A DNA stretch of 39,432 bases from Alkalibacterium sp. AK22. GTDB lineage: Bacteria; Bacillota; Bacilli; Lactobacillales; Carnobacteriaceae_A. The notes below the pieces were generated by a model. The model worked only from the letters and a program-made list of their open reading frames with translations. It was not told where the DNA came from and ran no database searches. How positions within the stretch are numbered: position 1 is the first letter of the stretch; the number at the start of each line of letters is the position of its first letter. The translations under genes were made by a program, and so were the position numbers. Below are positions 28,145 through 36,464 of this stretch, piece by piece. Location: positions 1 through 39,432 of the forward strand of contig NZ_JANL01000012.1 in the NCBI RefSeq assembly GCF_000585255.1. The letters are read 5' to 3'.

Positions 28145-28281
28145 TGCATGATGCAAATCATTTTAGCAAGCTTTAAACAGAGTGAGTAGTAGAGAAGAAG
28201 CTGGAACAGACTACCGGTTGACTCGCCAACTGTTAGCATTCAGTCAAAAATGCTGAAAAAAGCACAAAAAATCTCTCAGCC

Positions 28282-28316
28282 AAAAAGGCAGCTCCTTTAA
28301 CCGGGGCTGCCTTTTC
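28282..28316 (+). terminator. Terminator after the short-chain dehydrogenase
   Basis: AAAAAGGCAGC at 28282-28292 pairs with GCTGCCTTTT at 28306-28315. Confidence 0.82.
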
Positions 28317-28451
28317 CATACTATGTGAAGCCAAACGTTTTCAGAGGTGATGGTCATATCGGGAAGAAGGAACTACAGCATGGCCTAGTTTACTCCAGTG
28401 AAATCAAAAGGGTAATAACCAACAAAAAACAGGCAGCCCGTCTTAAGGCTT

Positions 28452-28497
28452 AAAAACACTGCTTGCTCTTTACATAGGGAAAGAGAGCAAGCAGTGT
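28452..28497 (-). terminator. Terminator of the ROK regulator gene
   Basis: ACACTGCTTGCTCTTT at 28456-28471 pairs with GAGAGCAAGCAGTGT up to 28497 with a small bulge. On the minus strand the stem is followed by TTTTT (AAAAA at 28452-28456). Confidence 0.85.
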
Positions 28498-28544
28498 GGT
28501 TGAGAAAGGTTAGAACTGCCTAGAATACGAAACAGCGATAGGAT

Positions 28545-29720
28545 TTACCCAGCCAGTACTTTTTCCATGTTTAAGCTGAACTCTACATTGTCGACATGCA
28601 GATAAGACTGGAGATTAACGACAGTTGCTCCGTAGAGACTTGCTTTCTTACCCAGACGGGACTGACGAATTAGGACATTTTTGTAAATGGTCATGCTCAA
28701 GTAATTCTGCAGAAAACTAATCAACTCTGGAATCTCGTCGAGGACTTCTGAATTGATGTAGACAACTTCGGGATCGAAGTTGCCAATCACATTCATCAGG
28801 CCAATACCGAAATCTTTAGCAAACTGTAAAATCATATTGAGCGTGTCGGAATCTTTTAAATGATAGGATGCGACTAGGTCTTGAAAGGTCAGCTGATCAT
28901 TGTGCTTCAGTTCGCGAAAACGTCTGACAATTGCCGTAGTGGAGCAATACTGTTCCAGGCAACCCTGGTTGCCACAGGGGCAGCTGATCCCATTTGGGTA
29001 CAAAACAGTATGTCCGACCTCACCGCTGCGGCCCTTATGACCACGGTGCAGTTTACCGTCCAGAATGATTCCAGCGCCCACTCCGGTATGGGCACTGAAA
29101 GACACCAGGCTGCAGTGTTCATTGTCGAACGCGGCTTCAGCCAGAGCAGTCAAGTTCGCTTCGTTTTCAATATGAACAGGCAGATCCAGACGTGTTTCCA
29201 GTTCTCCGACCAGATCGATTTGATCAAGATCAAAGTAGGGAGTAAATTCGATTTTATTGTGATCAACGATACCGTGGATTGAAATGGTAATTCCAATGAT
29301 GCCGAAAGGACAATGGCCCATTGAGTCCCGGGTGTCCTCGACGATTGAAGCGATAGACTCTACGGTGTTGTCTTTGTTCATATTCTTTTCTTCGATAGTG
29401 TGTTCTATTTTTTCACCGTCGAGGTAGGTAATGAGACAGCTGATACGGTCATGCCGGACATCAAAGCTGATGGATATCCCTGCCTTCTTATTCAATGTTA
29501 ACAGGATTGGGCGGCGCCCTCCTGTCGATGTACTTTCCCCCGGACCAATTTCAATCACATATTTATCTTCGATCAGCTGTTTGACGATGGCAGACACAGT
29601 CGCCTTGTTCAGTCCGATTAGTTCAGAAATCATTGCACGGGAGACTTCTGGTCGGTTGATAATTTCTGACAGCACCAGGATGCTGTTATTTTCCCTAATG
29701 GAGCTTTTTGTATTGAACAT
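28545..29720 (-). CDS. ROK-family transcriptional regulator (XylR/NagC type)
   Basis: This 391-residue protein joins an N-terminal winged helix-turn-helix (about 1-75, with SRAMISELIGLNKATVSAIVKQL) to a ROK sugar-binding domain. The zinc motif CPCGNQGC is at about 247-254 and a GHTVL at about 236-240. The Asp used by ROK kinases is Glu here (ENEAN at about 185-189), so it is a regulator and not a kinase. I start at ATG 29720 behind GTGAGGA; a GTG at 29732 is possible. The -10 TATAAT (minus, 29741-29746) is close ahead. It stands alone with no sugar genes beside it, which is unusual for this family; a matching palindrome lies at 29844-29862. Confidence 0.9.
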   Translation of the reverse strand: MFNTKSSIRENNSILVLSEIINRPEVSRAMISELIGLNKATVSAIVKQLIEDKYVIEIGPGESTSTGGRRPILLTLNKKAGISISFDVRHDRISCLITYLDGEKIEHTIEEKNMNKDNTVESIASIVEDTRDSMGHCPFGIIGITISIHGIVDHNKIEFTPYFDLDQIDLVGELETRLDLPVHIENEANLTALAEAAFDNEHCSLVSFSAHTGVGAGIILDGKLHRGHKGRSGEVGHTVLYPNGISCPCGNQGCLEQYCSTTAIVRRFRELKHNDQLTFQDLVASYHLKDSDTLNMILQFAKDFGIGLMNVIGNFDPEVVYINSEVLDEIPELISFLQNYLSMTIYKNVLIRQSRLGKKASLYGATVVNLQSYLHVDNVEFSLNMEKVLAG

Positions 29721-29740
29721 AAGAATCCTCACTTTCCTTG

Positions 29741-29769
29741 ATTATACTGTGTCCAGTCTGAATTGATCC
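29741..29769 (-). promoter_or_regulatory. Promoter candidate of the ROK gene
   Basis: On the minus strand TATAAT lies at 29746-29741 and TGGATC at 29769-29764 is a weak -35 with a 17-base spacer. The start of transcription would fall about 15 bases before the ATG. Confidence 0.4.
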
Positions 29770-29796
29770 AGTTTATGGGAAACTCAAAAAGGACCT

Positions 29797-29824
29797 TTGT
29801 TTATAAGAGTCTGGTGATTATACA
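29797..29824 (+). promoter_or_regulatory. Plus-strand promoter candidate next to the ROK-like operator
   Basis: TTGTTT at 29797-29802 and TATACA at 29819-29824 have a 16-base spacer. The palindrome at 29844 starts about 20 bases after the -10, so a bound ROK protein would block early transcription. No gene follows it. Confidence 0.35.
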
Positions 29825-29843
29825 GAGGTACTATTTAAAATAA

Positions 29844-29862
29844 GTTAGTTGATTCAACTAAC
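29844..29862. promoter_or_regulatory. XylR/ROK-like operator palindrome
   Basis: GTTAGTTGA at 29844-29852 and TCAACTAAC at 29854-29862 form a perfect 9-bp inverted repeat around one base. It resembles Firmicute XylR operators, which use TTAGTTT...AAACTAA arms. Direct repeats CTATTTAAA flank it at 29831 and 29866. The ROK gene next to it is the natural binding candidate. Confidence 0.65.
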
Positions 29863-30459
29863 GAACTATTTAAACTCAGTGTATCACAATAAACTGCAAA
29901 AGAAAACATGGAAGAGCCACTTTGTGTACAGCAGCCGGCGAATCATTTTTCGCTTGTTGTAACTGAGAGAGAACAACACAGTAAAAGGATGTAAGGGTTT
30001 ACTTTTTTAGCTTAATATAAATGATTAACACTATTTTGCAAGGGTGTATGTCTTTAATTTTATCATACAGGGATGAGAGAAGATAGGATTACGCAGAAGA
30101 TAGCAGATTGATTAATTTCATGATGGAAACATTGACTCTTCAGTACACTATTTTTGATTGTGCGTACAACAGGCACATTCGGACTGAGTTCTAATCAGAT
30201 CCGATTCAGTGAAACATCGGTGAGAACTTAAAGGAGCTTGAACGTTAAAGAACTGTTGTATGAGACAGTGTTGAAAGGGGTGTACATGAAAAGTAAACAT
30301 CTGCCTGCATGATTTTGAGCTCCAGACTGGTGAAGAAAAGGATACAGCAAAGATTGTGAAGATATCAGTAGAAAAGGAGGAGCAGTGTCTATTTAGGACT
30401 TCAGTTGATACACATAGACGAGAAAAATACCAATAATTAATTTTTTTTAACCGATCAGC

Positions 30460-30488
30460 TTGACACTTAAGCTGAGCTATACTATTAT
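30460..30488 (+). promoter_or_regulatory. Strong promoter of the met T-box operon
   Basis: TTGACA at 30460-30465, a 17-base spacer and TATTAT at 30483-30488. Transcription would start about 20 bases before the T-box leader fold. Confidence 0.82.
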
Positions 30489-30511
30489 GAGAATACTTTA
30501 ATTTAACAGTT

Positions 30512-30797
30512 GCACATTGAAGAGAAGAGTAAGCTGGAAATGCTGCTGACAGTGAGCCCGGATGGTGAAAACGGGCGCAGACAGGACCGGCTGAAGATGG
30601 CCTCTGAGTGTTTCATTTCTAAATGTTCAGGAAATGACGGGACTGCCCGGTACAGCAGCAAGGACTCGCATGCCGGTTAACGGGATGCTGCTCCTTTTGA
30701 GGTTGTATCTGAAAGGGTACAGCAAAGCAAGGTGGTAACGCGAAGCGGAAGCTCTCGTCCTTGTATGTAATCATACATACAGGGGCGGGGGCTTTTT
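30512..30797 (+). ncRNA. T-box leader with a methionine (AUG) specifier
   Basis: The T-box sequence AAGGTGGTAACGCG is at 30729-30742. Its UGGU would pair with the ACCA end of an uncharged tRNA, which fits tRNA-Met with discriminator A. In stem I, GCTGG near 30533 pairs with CCGGC near 30587. The opposing loop carries GAAGATGGCC with ATG in the specifier position, followed by a purine, and a lower stem of AGAG/CTCT type. A long terminator (GCTCTCGTCC... with ...GGGGCGGGGGC and TTTTTT, about 30750-30797) closes the leader. It should read uncharged tRNA-Met and allow metQNI expression in methionine starvation. Confidence 0.88.
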
Positions 30798-30859
30798 TGC
30801 ATCTCGCTGTCTGCTCTCAATAAGTGGCGGTTAAATAAGACAATAGGGGGAGATTTTTA

Positions 30860-31750
30860 ATGAGTAAGGGAAATGCATTTATCCGGTTGACTGCAGCATC
30901 ACTGGCGGCACTATTTTTAACAGCTTGCGGAGGAGCTGAAGATACAGGAAACGCTACAGGAGGATCTGAAGAAGCCGGCTTAAAAAGCTCGGCACAAGAA
31001 AGGGGACCAGTGGAATTTGGCGTGGCAGCTGGACCATACGGTATTATGGTGGAAGACATCATCGGACCGCTTCTAGAAGAAGAATATGGCTATCAGGTCT
31101 CTACCCGGACGTTCAGTGATTATGTCCAGCCTAATCTGGCTCTAAACAATGGTGATATCGACGCCAATCTGTTCCAGCACACGGACTATTTTGAAACCTT
31201 CTCTTTAGACAACGATCTGGACCTGGATAAGATCAGTACGGTCCCCACTTTAGGCATGGGCGTTTATGCTAGTGAAGCAAGTGGCTATGCATCGCTTGAC
31301 GATATCGAAAGCGGCGCGCGGATCCTGACACCTAACGATCCGTCCAACCTGGCCCGGGCTCTCAGGGTTTTAGCTGACTATGACTTGATCAGCTACGATG
31401 AGTCAGTATCGGCTACTCAGATCACCGTTGATGATATTACTGACAATCCCTATGACTTGGTTATCGAACCGATTGAATCCGCTCAAATCACCCGCTCGCT
31501 TGAAAGCTCGGCCGAACTGGCTACCGTACCGGGCAACTATTCTTTCGCAGCAGATTTGGATCCAAATGAGGCTCTGGCCATGGAAAACATGGGAGACAAC
31601 TTCTTCAACCTGGTTGCTGTTCAGGATCTAAACAGTCAGCTGGGTCAGGATATCCAGACCGTGATCGAGAGTGAAGCTTTTTACGAGGCAATAGAAGAAA
31701 GCGAGACCTTCAATGGCTTTAACCGGCCGTCATGGTGGCCGGAAGGTTAA
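30860..31750 (+). CDS. metQ: Methionine ABC transporter substrate-binding lipoprotein MetQ (NlpA family)
   Basis: This 296-residue surface lipoprotein has a signal peptide ending LFLTAC with the lipidated Cys at residue 23. The NlpA-family core follows: FGVAAGPYGIMVEDII, then a segment with DYVQPNLALNNGDIDANLFQHTDYF, and a C-terminal FNGFNRPSWW. It delivers methionine (or close analogues) to MetNI. It is the first gene behind a methionine T-box, which supports the ligand call. A GGGGGAG ribosome site lies 7 bases before the ATG. The next gene, metN, begins 26 bases after its stop. Confidence 0.93.
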   Translation: MSKGNAFIRLTAASLAALFLTACGGAEDTGNATGGSEEAGLKSSAQERGPVEFGVAAGPYGIMVEDIIGPLLEEEYGYQVSTRTFSDYVQPNLALNNGDIDANLFQHTDYFETFSLDNDLDLDKISTVPTLGMGVYASEASGYASLDDIESGARILTPNDPSNLARALRVLADYDLISYDESVSATQITVDDITDNPYDLVIEPIESAQITRSLESSAELATVPGNYSFAADLDPNEALAMENMGDNFFNLVAVQDLNSQLGQDIQTVIESEAFYEAIEESETFNGFNRPSWWPEG

Positions 31751-31776
31751 AGCAGTCACTAACAGGAGGAATAGGC

Positions 31777-32832
31777 ATGAGTCATATAGAACTGGTCGAT
31801 GTATCCGTGCATTTTGAAAGCAAGGGGTCGACATCTGTAGCAGTTGATCAAGTGTCATTAAATATAGAAAAAGGTGAAATTTACGGTATCGTTGGACTGA
31901 GCGGAGCAGGAAAAAGTACCCTAGTACGGACAATCAACTTGCTGCAAGAACCGTCAGACGGTCAGGTGCGAATCGACGGAGAGGAGCTGACGAGCCTAAG
32001 TAAGGAAAGCCTTAGAAAGAAGAGGCAGAATATCGGCATGATTTTTCAGCATTTCAATCTGATTGCAAGCAAAACGATTGCCCAGAACCTGGAGTTCGCA
32101 CTGAAAGCTTCCCGTTATCCAAAAAAGAAACGCAAAGAAAGAGTAGAGGAACTGCTGGAGATTGTCGGCCTAAGTGATAAAGCCAATGCCTATCCGCAAA
32201 AGCTCAGTGGTGGACAGAAACAGCGGGTAGGCATAGCCCGCGCTCTGGCAAATCAGCCGGAAATCCTTCTCTGTGATGAAGCGACCAGCGCACTGGATGT
32301 GGAAACAACGGAGGAAATACTAAACATACTGAAGCATATTAATCAGCAGTACGGCATTACTATTCTATTTATTACTCATGAAATGGATGTCGCTAAAAAA
32401 CTTTTTCATCGGATGGCGGTTATGGAAAAAGGGCAGGTCGTTGAAGAAGGGCCGACCTTTGACTTGTTTGCCAATCCTCAGGTAGAGATGACCAAAAAGC
32501 TCGTGTCCAGGGCGTTGTCGTTAGATATTCCCGGAAAATTGATGGAAAATCTTGAGGAAGGCGAGCTGGTCAATATTCACTATCAAGGATCAGGGGCTTA
32601 TAGTCCGATTATCTCAACCCTTTCAAAAAAGCTGGATGTCCACTTCAGCATTATTCACGGAAAAGTAGATTATATCGATGGCAGAGCATTAGGTGTACTG
32701 CTGGTGCATATCACTGGAAAAGCAGAAGAAATCGAAAAAAGTATTCACTTGCTTGCAGATGATGTCTTTCAGATTGAACGGGTATCCCAAGATCGGACAG
32801 TAACGGAGGTGACCGAATATGAATGTAGATAG
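31777..32832 (+). CDS. metN: Methionine ABC transporter ATPase MetN
   Basis: This 351-residue ATPase has Walker A GLSGAGKST at about 40-48, the Q-loop FQHFNLIASKTIAQN, signature LSGGQKQRVGIARAL, Walker B ILLCDEATSALD and H-loop THEMDV. A C-terminal NIL domain from about 270 binds methionine and inhibits transport when the cell is replete. ATG 31777 has AGGAGG 7 bases ahead; upstream in-frame starts do not. It overlaps metI by 14 bases, so the two are coupled. Confidence 0.95.
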   Translation: MSHIELVDVSVHFESKGSTSVAVDQVSLNIEKGEIYGIVGLSGAGKSTLVRTINLLQEPSDGQVRIDGEELTSLSKESLRKKRQNIGMIFQHFNLIASKTIAQNLEFALKASRYPKKKRKERVEELLEIVGLSDKANAYPQKLSGGQKQRVGIARALANQPEILLCDEATSALDVETTEEILNILKHINQQYGITILFITHEMDVAKKLFHRMAVMEKGQVVEEGPTFDLFANPQVEMTKKLVSRALSLDIPGKLMENLEEGELVNIHYQGSGAYSPIISTLSKKLDVHFSIIHGKVDYIDGRALGVLLVHITGKAEEIEKSIHLLADDVFQIERVSQDRTVTEVTEYECR

Positions 32833-33487
32833 ATCCCTTCAGGTGCTTGAAAGACACCTGTTTCAAGCGATTGTGGATACAGCCTACATGGTTGGGGTAT
32901 CAGCGGCCATTGCTTTAGTTATCGGCGTGTTGCTTGGTCTATTGATGTATTTGACTGGGCATCCGCTTCTTATAAAGAACCGCAGTCTCTACGGAATAGT
33001 CGGTTTCGTGATTAATGCCGTCCGGTCACTGCCGTTTATTATTCTGATGTTCGCTTTGTCGCCAGTAGCTGTTGCAATAACAGGCAGACAAATCGGCTGG
33101 CAGGCTGCCACAGTTTCTTTATCCATAGCAGCTACCGCCTTTTTTTCACGCATAGCAGAAGCAGCATTTCTGGATGTCGACCGAGGAGTGATTGAAGCAT
33201 CAATTGCAACAGGAGCCAGTCTACCGCTTATCCTATGGGAAGTGGTCATACCGGAAGCGTTACCCGCTTTAATCCGTGGTATTTCACTCACACTCATCAG
33301 TCTGATTGGCTTCTCTGCTATGGCAGGGGCCATCGGAGCCGGAGGAATCGGTGATCTGGCGATTCAGTACGGCTACAATATGTATGATGATGTGGTGATG
33401 CTAGTGACGGTCGTGATTCTGATCGTTATTGTCCAGTTGCTGCAGCTAGGGGGAGACCTGCTAGCTCAGGCAACTTCCAAAAAATAA
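32819..33487 (+). CDS. metI: Methionine ABC transporter permease MetI
   Basis: This 222-residue membrane protein has five to six helices. It shows the MetI-specific GFVINAVRSLPFIILMFAL segment and the coupling loop EASIATGASLPLILWEVVIPEALPALIRG, which docks on MetN. GAGGTGA lies ahead of the ATG inside metN. With MetQ and MetN it makes a methionine-type importer at the cell membrane. The following gene begins 74 bases later with no clear terminator between. Confidence 0.94.
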   Translation: MNVDRSLQVLERHLFQAIVDTAYMVGVSAAIALVIGVLLGLLMYLTGHPLLIKNRSLYGIVGFVINAVRSLPFIILMFALSPVAVAITGRQIGWQAATVSLSIAATAFFSRIAEAAFLDVDRGVIEASIATGASLPLILWEVVIPEALPALIRGISLTLISLIGFSAMAGAIGAGGIGDLAIQYGYNMYDDVVMLVTVVILIVIVQLLQLGGDLLAQATSKK

Positions 33488-33561
33488 GAGTCATCTCAAT
33501 GAACGTGAACGAACTAAGGAACAGTCAGTTACTCAATGGGTGAAACAGAGAGGAGATCAGC

Positions 33562-34680
33562 ATGTCAGTTATTGTCAGAACAGGACCGCAGGAATATGAA
33601 TGCAGACAGGGGGTGTTAAATACCTTGCCCGAGCGTCTGGAAGCTCGCAGGATCCAGAAAATTGCCCTTGTTCACGGGCAGAAGTCATGGATACAGGCAA
33701 AACCCTACTTAAAACAAATGGAGGCAGCAGCTGTTGATGTCCAGCTGATCCAGTTCAGCGGAGAGTGCAGTTACGAGGAAGTCAGCCGGCTGAAGGTCAA
33801 GGTTGAACACAGTCAGGTGGATGCCGTAATTGGTATAGGGGGAGGCAAGCTGATGGATGCAGTCAAGCATACGGCTGCTAGCTTCCCGGACTTGCGCCTG
33901 ATTTTGATTCCTACGCTGGCCAGCAACTGTGCGCCCTGGACACCTATCAGTGTTATGTATACTGAAGCAGGGGTCTGTATCGGCTTTGATGTGCACCCGA
34001 CCCAGACAGATATCCTGCTGGTCGAGCCCCAACTGCTGCTTACCGCTCCAGAAAATTATTTCGTGGCCGGCCTGGCGGATACGCTGGCCAAATGGTACGA
34101 ATCCGACCTGACACTGTCCAGTCCCGAAAACCGCAATCAGCCTTTTTTGAGACTGGCACGGTCGGCAGCCTATGAGTGCAGAGAAATCATTTTGCGCCAG
34201 GCTCAGGCAGGCGTGGAGGCTTTGGATGGAGGTCAGCTGACACCGGCCTTCATTCAGCTGGCGGACACGATTATTTCTCTCAGCGGCCTAGTGGGTGGTC
34301 TGGGAGATAAATATGCCCGAACAACAATCGGTCATGCTGTACATGACAAGCTGACTGCTTTTCCTCAGACGCATGCTTTTCTGCATGGGGAGAAAGTAGG
34401 CTATGGCATTTTGGTCCAGTTGGCTGTGGAAGAAAAGTGGGAAGAGATAGACAAGCTGATAGACCTGTACAGGCGTCTTAATCTTCCTGTATCTCTGAAG
34501 GAACTCCATCTCGGGGCCATGGATGAATCAGAGATAGAAGCGTTTGTTTCTTTGGTAGCCGAAGATACGATTTTGAAGGCGTCTGGTTATCCTGTGTCAA
34601 GAGGGAAACTACTCAAGGCAGTGCTGTCACTGGAGGCCAATAGGGAAGAGGATGTTTATAGTAAGGTGGGAAAAGGATAG
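33562..34680 (+). CDS. hcxA: HcxA/YbdH-like iron-containing hydroxycarboxylate dehydrogenase
   Basis: This 372-residue group III dehydrogenase resembles E. coli HcxA (YbdH) more than glycerol dehydrogenase. Shared blocks include the LASNCAPWTPISVMY region, LADTLAKWYE, GLVGGLGDKYAR, and FLHGEKVGYGILVQ. Metal ligands are Asp173, His258 and His275, and NAD(P) binds via GIGGGKLMDA at about 91-100. HcxA reduces 2-oxo acids such as 2-oxobutyrate and 2-oxoglutarate to hydroxy acids. Its 3' end abuts an aminotransferase gene (TAG followed at once by ATG). Together with metQNI and a methionine T-box, a role in keto/hydroxy methionine analogues is inferred. Confidence 0.85.
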   Translation: MSVIVRTGPQEYECRQGVLNTLPERLEARRIQKIALVHGQKSWIQAKPYLKQMEAAAVDVQLIQFSGECSYEEVSRLKVKVEHSQVDAVIGIGGGKLMDAVKHTAASFPDLRLILIPTLASNCAPWTPISVMYTEAGVCIGFDVHPTQTDILLVEPQLLLTAPENYFVAGLADTLAKWYESDLTLSSPENRNQPFLRLARSAAYECREIILRQAQAGVEALDGGQLTPAFIQLADTIISLSGLVGGLGDKYARTTIGHAVHDKLTAFPQTHAFLHGEKVGYGILVQLAVEEKWEEIDKLIDLYRRLNLPVSLKELHLGAMDESEIEAFVSLVAEDTILKASGYPVSRGKLLKAVLSLEANREEDVYSKVGKG

Positions 34681-35836
34681 ATGAATAGATTTGAACCGTC
34701 AGATACATTGAAGAGGTTGCCCAGGCAGTATTTTGCCTACCTAGCAGCAAAGAAGGAAAAAATTAGGCAGAAACATGATGACATCATCGATCTGGGTGTC
34801 GGGAACCCGGATCTGCCAGCGCCGGGCTTTGTGACTCAAGCCCTTCAGCAGGCAGCTGCTGATCCTCAATTTGATCAGTATGGTCCGGGTAGAGGACAGG
34901 AGGATCTGAGACAGGCTGTTGCAGAGTATTACTTTAGGGAACAGGGTGTAAGTTTGGATCCAGACAGCGAAGTGTCTATCCTGCATGGCTCAAAAGCCGG
35001 GCTTGCTCAATCCAGGGGATACAGTTCTCTTGCCCAATCCCTGCTACCCGGATTATGTTTCCGGCATCCGTTTGGCTGGTGGAGAGATAGAAGATTTACC
35101 GCTGCTGGAGGAAAACAGTTTTTTGCCGGACTACAGCAAAGTCGCCCCGGACAAGGCTAGGGAAAGCAAGCTGCTTTTCCTCAATTATCCCAATAACCCG
35201 ACGGCAGCTGTGGCTACACCTGAATTCTTTAAGGAGACGGTGGCGTTTGCCCGAGAGCATAAAATCTGTGTAGCCCATGACTTTGCATATGGGACAATTG
35301 GCTTTGACGGACATCAGCCTGAAAGCTTTCTCAAAACAGAGGGTGCCAAGGAGACCGGCATAGAATTTTTCACCCTTTCAAAGTCCCATAATATGGCCGG
35401 CTGGCGAATTGGCTTCGCTGTCGGCAATCCTTCTGTTATTCAGGCCATCAATCTGCTCCAGGATCATACCAGTGTCAGCTTGTACGGAGGTATTCAAAAA
35501 GCAGGTGCGGCGGCACTGAGAGACGATCAGTCCTCTGTAAGAGAGTTGACAGCCATCTATGAAGAGCGTAGAAATCTTTTTCTAAAGGCCTTGTCACCGT
35601 CAGGATTGAAGACGACCCAGACCAGAGGCTCCTTTTATGTCTGGCTGAAAATACCGGAGACCTTTAATGCTGAGGACTTCATGGACAAACTAGCTCATGA
35701 GGCACGAGTCTTCACTGCACCAGGGGACGGCTTTGGAAGTCAGGGCGAAGGTTATCTCCGTATCGGACTGACCCAGCCGGCTGACCGACTGATTGAAGCA
35801 GGCAGGCGGATTGCCAGTCTGGCTCCGTTCAGCTGA
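34681..35836 (+). pseudogene. Broken PLP aminotransferase (methionine-type, YbdL/MtnE-like), 20-nt deletion
   Basis: Two frames together cover a class I aminotransferase. The first (34681 to about 35007) gives the N-terminus, with DLGVGNPDLPAPGF and YGPGRGQEDLRQAV. The second (about 34985-35836) gives PCYPDY, NYPNNPTAAV, the PLP Lys in LSKSHNMAGWRIGF and the C-terminal domain. They join at a break near 35000, where the family's GSKxGLAxLPxALLNPGD block is cut short: GSKAG runs straight to LLNPGD, missing about seven residues. That equals 20 nt, not a multiple of three, so the gene is out of frame. The ATG at 34985 has no ribosome site. The LSKxxNMAGWR motif suits methionine/keto-methylthiobutyrate aminotransferases. 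It starts on the base after the hcxA stop. Confidence 0.85.
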
Positions 35837-35864
35837 TTTATATGGGCCAATTAGGGTCAATACA

Positions 35865-35910
35865 AAATAGCCGCAGCAGCCGGATCAGTGTCTGGCTGCT
35901 GCGGCTATTT
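35865..35910. terminator. Terminator between the aminotransferase and queF, possibly bidirectional
   Basis: AAATAGCCGCAGCAGCC at 35865-35881 pairs perfectly with GGCTGCTGCGGCTATTT at 35894-35910. Both flanks carry only short T/A tracts, so either converging transcript may use it. Confidence 0.82.
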
Positions 35911-35966
35911 GTACTAAAAAACATTACCTTTTAAGGTCAGCAGCCAACATCGATTGTCTCTGATTA

Positions 35967-36464
35967 TCAGCGGTTGTCGATTGTTTCCGGATACAGGTCA
36001 TGATTGGCCAGCCTGTTCCAGGCAACCTCTTCAAAACGGGTCCTGGGCTTGCCGTAGTTACAGTAGGGGTCGATAGATATACCGCCTCGAGGAGTAAATT
36101 TACCCCAGACCTCGATATATTTTGGATCCATTAGCTTAATTAAATCTTTCATGATAATGTTCATGCAGTCTTCATGAAAGTCCCCGTGATTTCTGAAGCT
36201 GAACAAATACAGTTTCAAGGATTTGCTTTCGACCATTTTTTCTCCAGGAACATAAGAAATATAGATGGTCGCAAAGTCCGGCTGACTGGTAATCGGGCAC
36301 AGACTCGTAAATTCGGGACAGTTGAATTTTACAAAGTAATCATTGTCCGGATGCTTGTTGTCAAAACTTTCAAGGACTTCTGGAGCATAAGTCATACTGT
36401 AGGATACTTGCTGGCTACCCAGATGTGACAGACCAGTCAGTTCCTTTTCGTTACGTCCGCTCAT
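35967..36464 (-). CDS. queF: NADPH-dependent 7-cyano-7-deazaguanine reductase QueF
   Basis: This 165-residue enzyme reduces preQ0 to preQ1 for queuosine in tRNA. The catalytic Cys56 and Asp63 lie in [13 protein letters not shown], and the QueF motif [16 protein letters not shown] follows at about 79-94 with HEDC after it. It is the short, unimodular type of Gram-positive bacteria. It starts on the base after the queT stop, with AAAGGTGAT as its ribosome site inside queT. Both lie behind a preQ1-I riboswitch. Confidence 0.96.
   Translation of the reverse strand: MSGRNEKELTGLSHLGSQQVSYSMTYAPEVLESFDNKHPDNDYFVKFNCPEFTSLCPITSQPDFATIYISYVPGEKMVESKSLKLYLFSFRNHGDFHEDCMNIIMKDLIKLMDPKYIEVWGKFTPRGGISIDPYCNYGKPRTRFEEVAWNRLANHDLYPETIDNR

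Larger units (their letters stand above)
28145..28544. other. Intergenic region between convergent genes, holding two terminators
   Basis: The region between the dehydrogenase and the ROK gene holds a small AGCATT/AATGCT inverted repeat near 28236-28255 and the two terminators listed separately. I see no gene. Confidence 0.6.
29721..30459. other. Long region without a recognisable gene, ahead of the met leader
   Basis: About 740 bases lie between the ROK gene and the promoter of the methionine operon. It contains a ROK-like operator (29844-29862) with a plus-strand promoter candidate (29797-29824), a weak hairpin AGTAAA/TTTACT with T run (29980-30008), and a nested hairpin at 30187-30228. 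A few open stretches with ribosome-site-like sequence code for under 25 residues (for example the ATG at 30286). I see no gene I can support. Confidence 0.5.

Noticed and set aside
28881-29282. A 133-codon plus-strand frame inside the ROK gene
   Set aside because: It is antisense to a well-supported ROK protein with intact motifs, and has no ribosome site.
30238-30312. A 24-codon frame from TTG at 30238 behind AAGGAG
   Set aside because: The ribosome site is only one base from the TTG, which is too close, and the peptide resembles nothing.
30300-30440. An open stretch in one plus frame giving a charged sequence (EEKDTAKIVKISVEKEE) up to a TAA near 30438
   Set aside because: It begins just after a stop, has no usable start codon, and purine-rich DNA is open by chance; I could not link it to any family.
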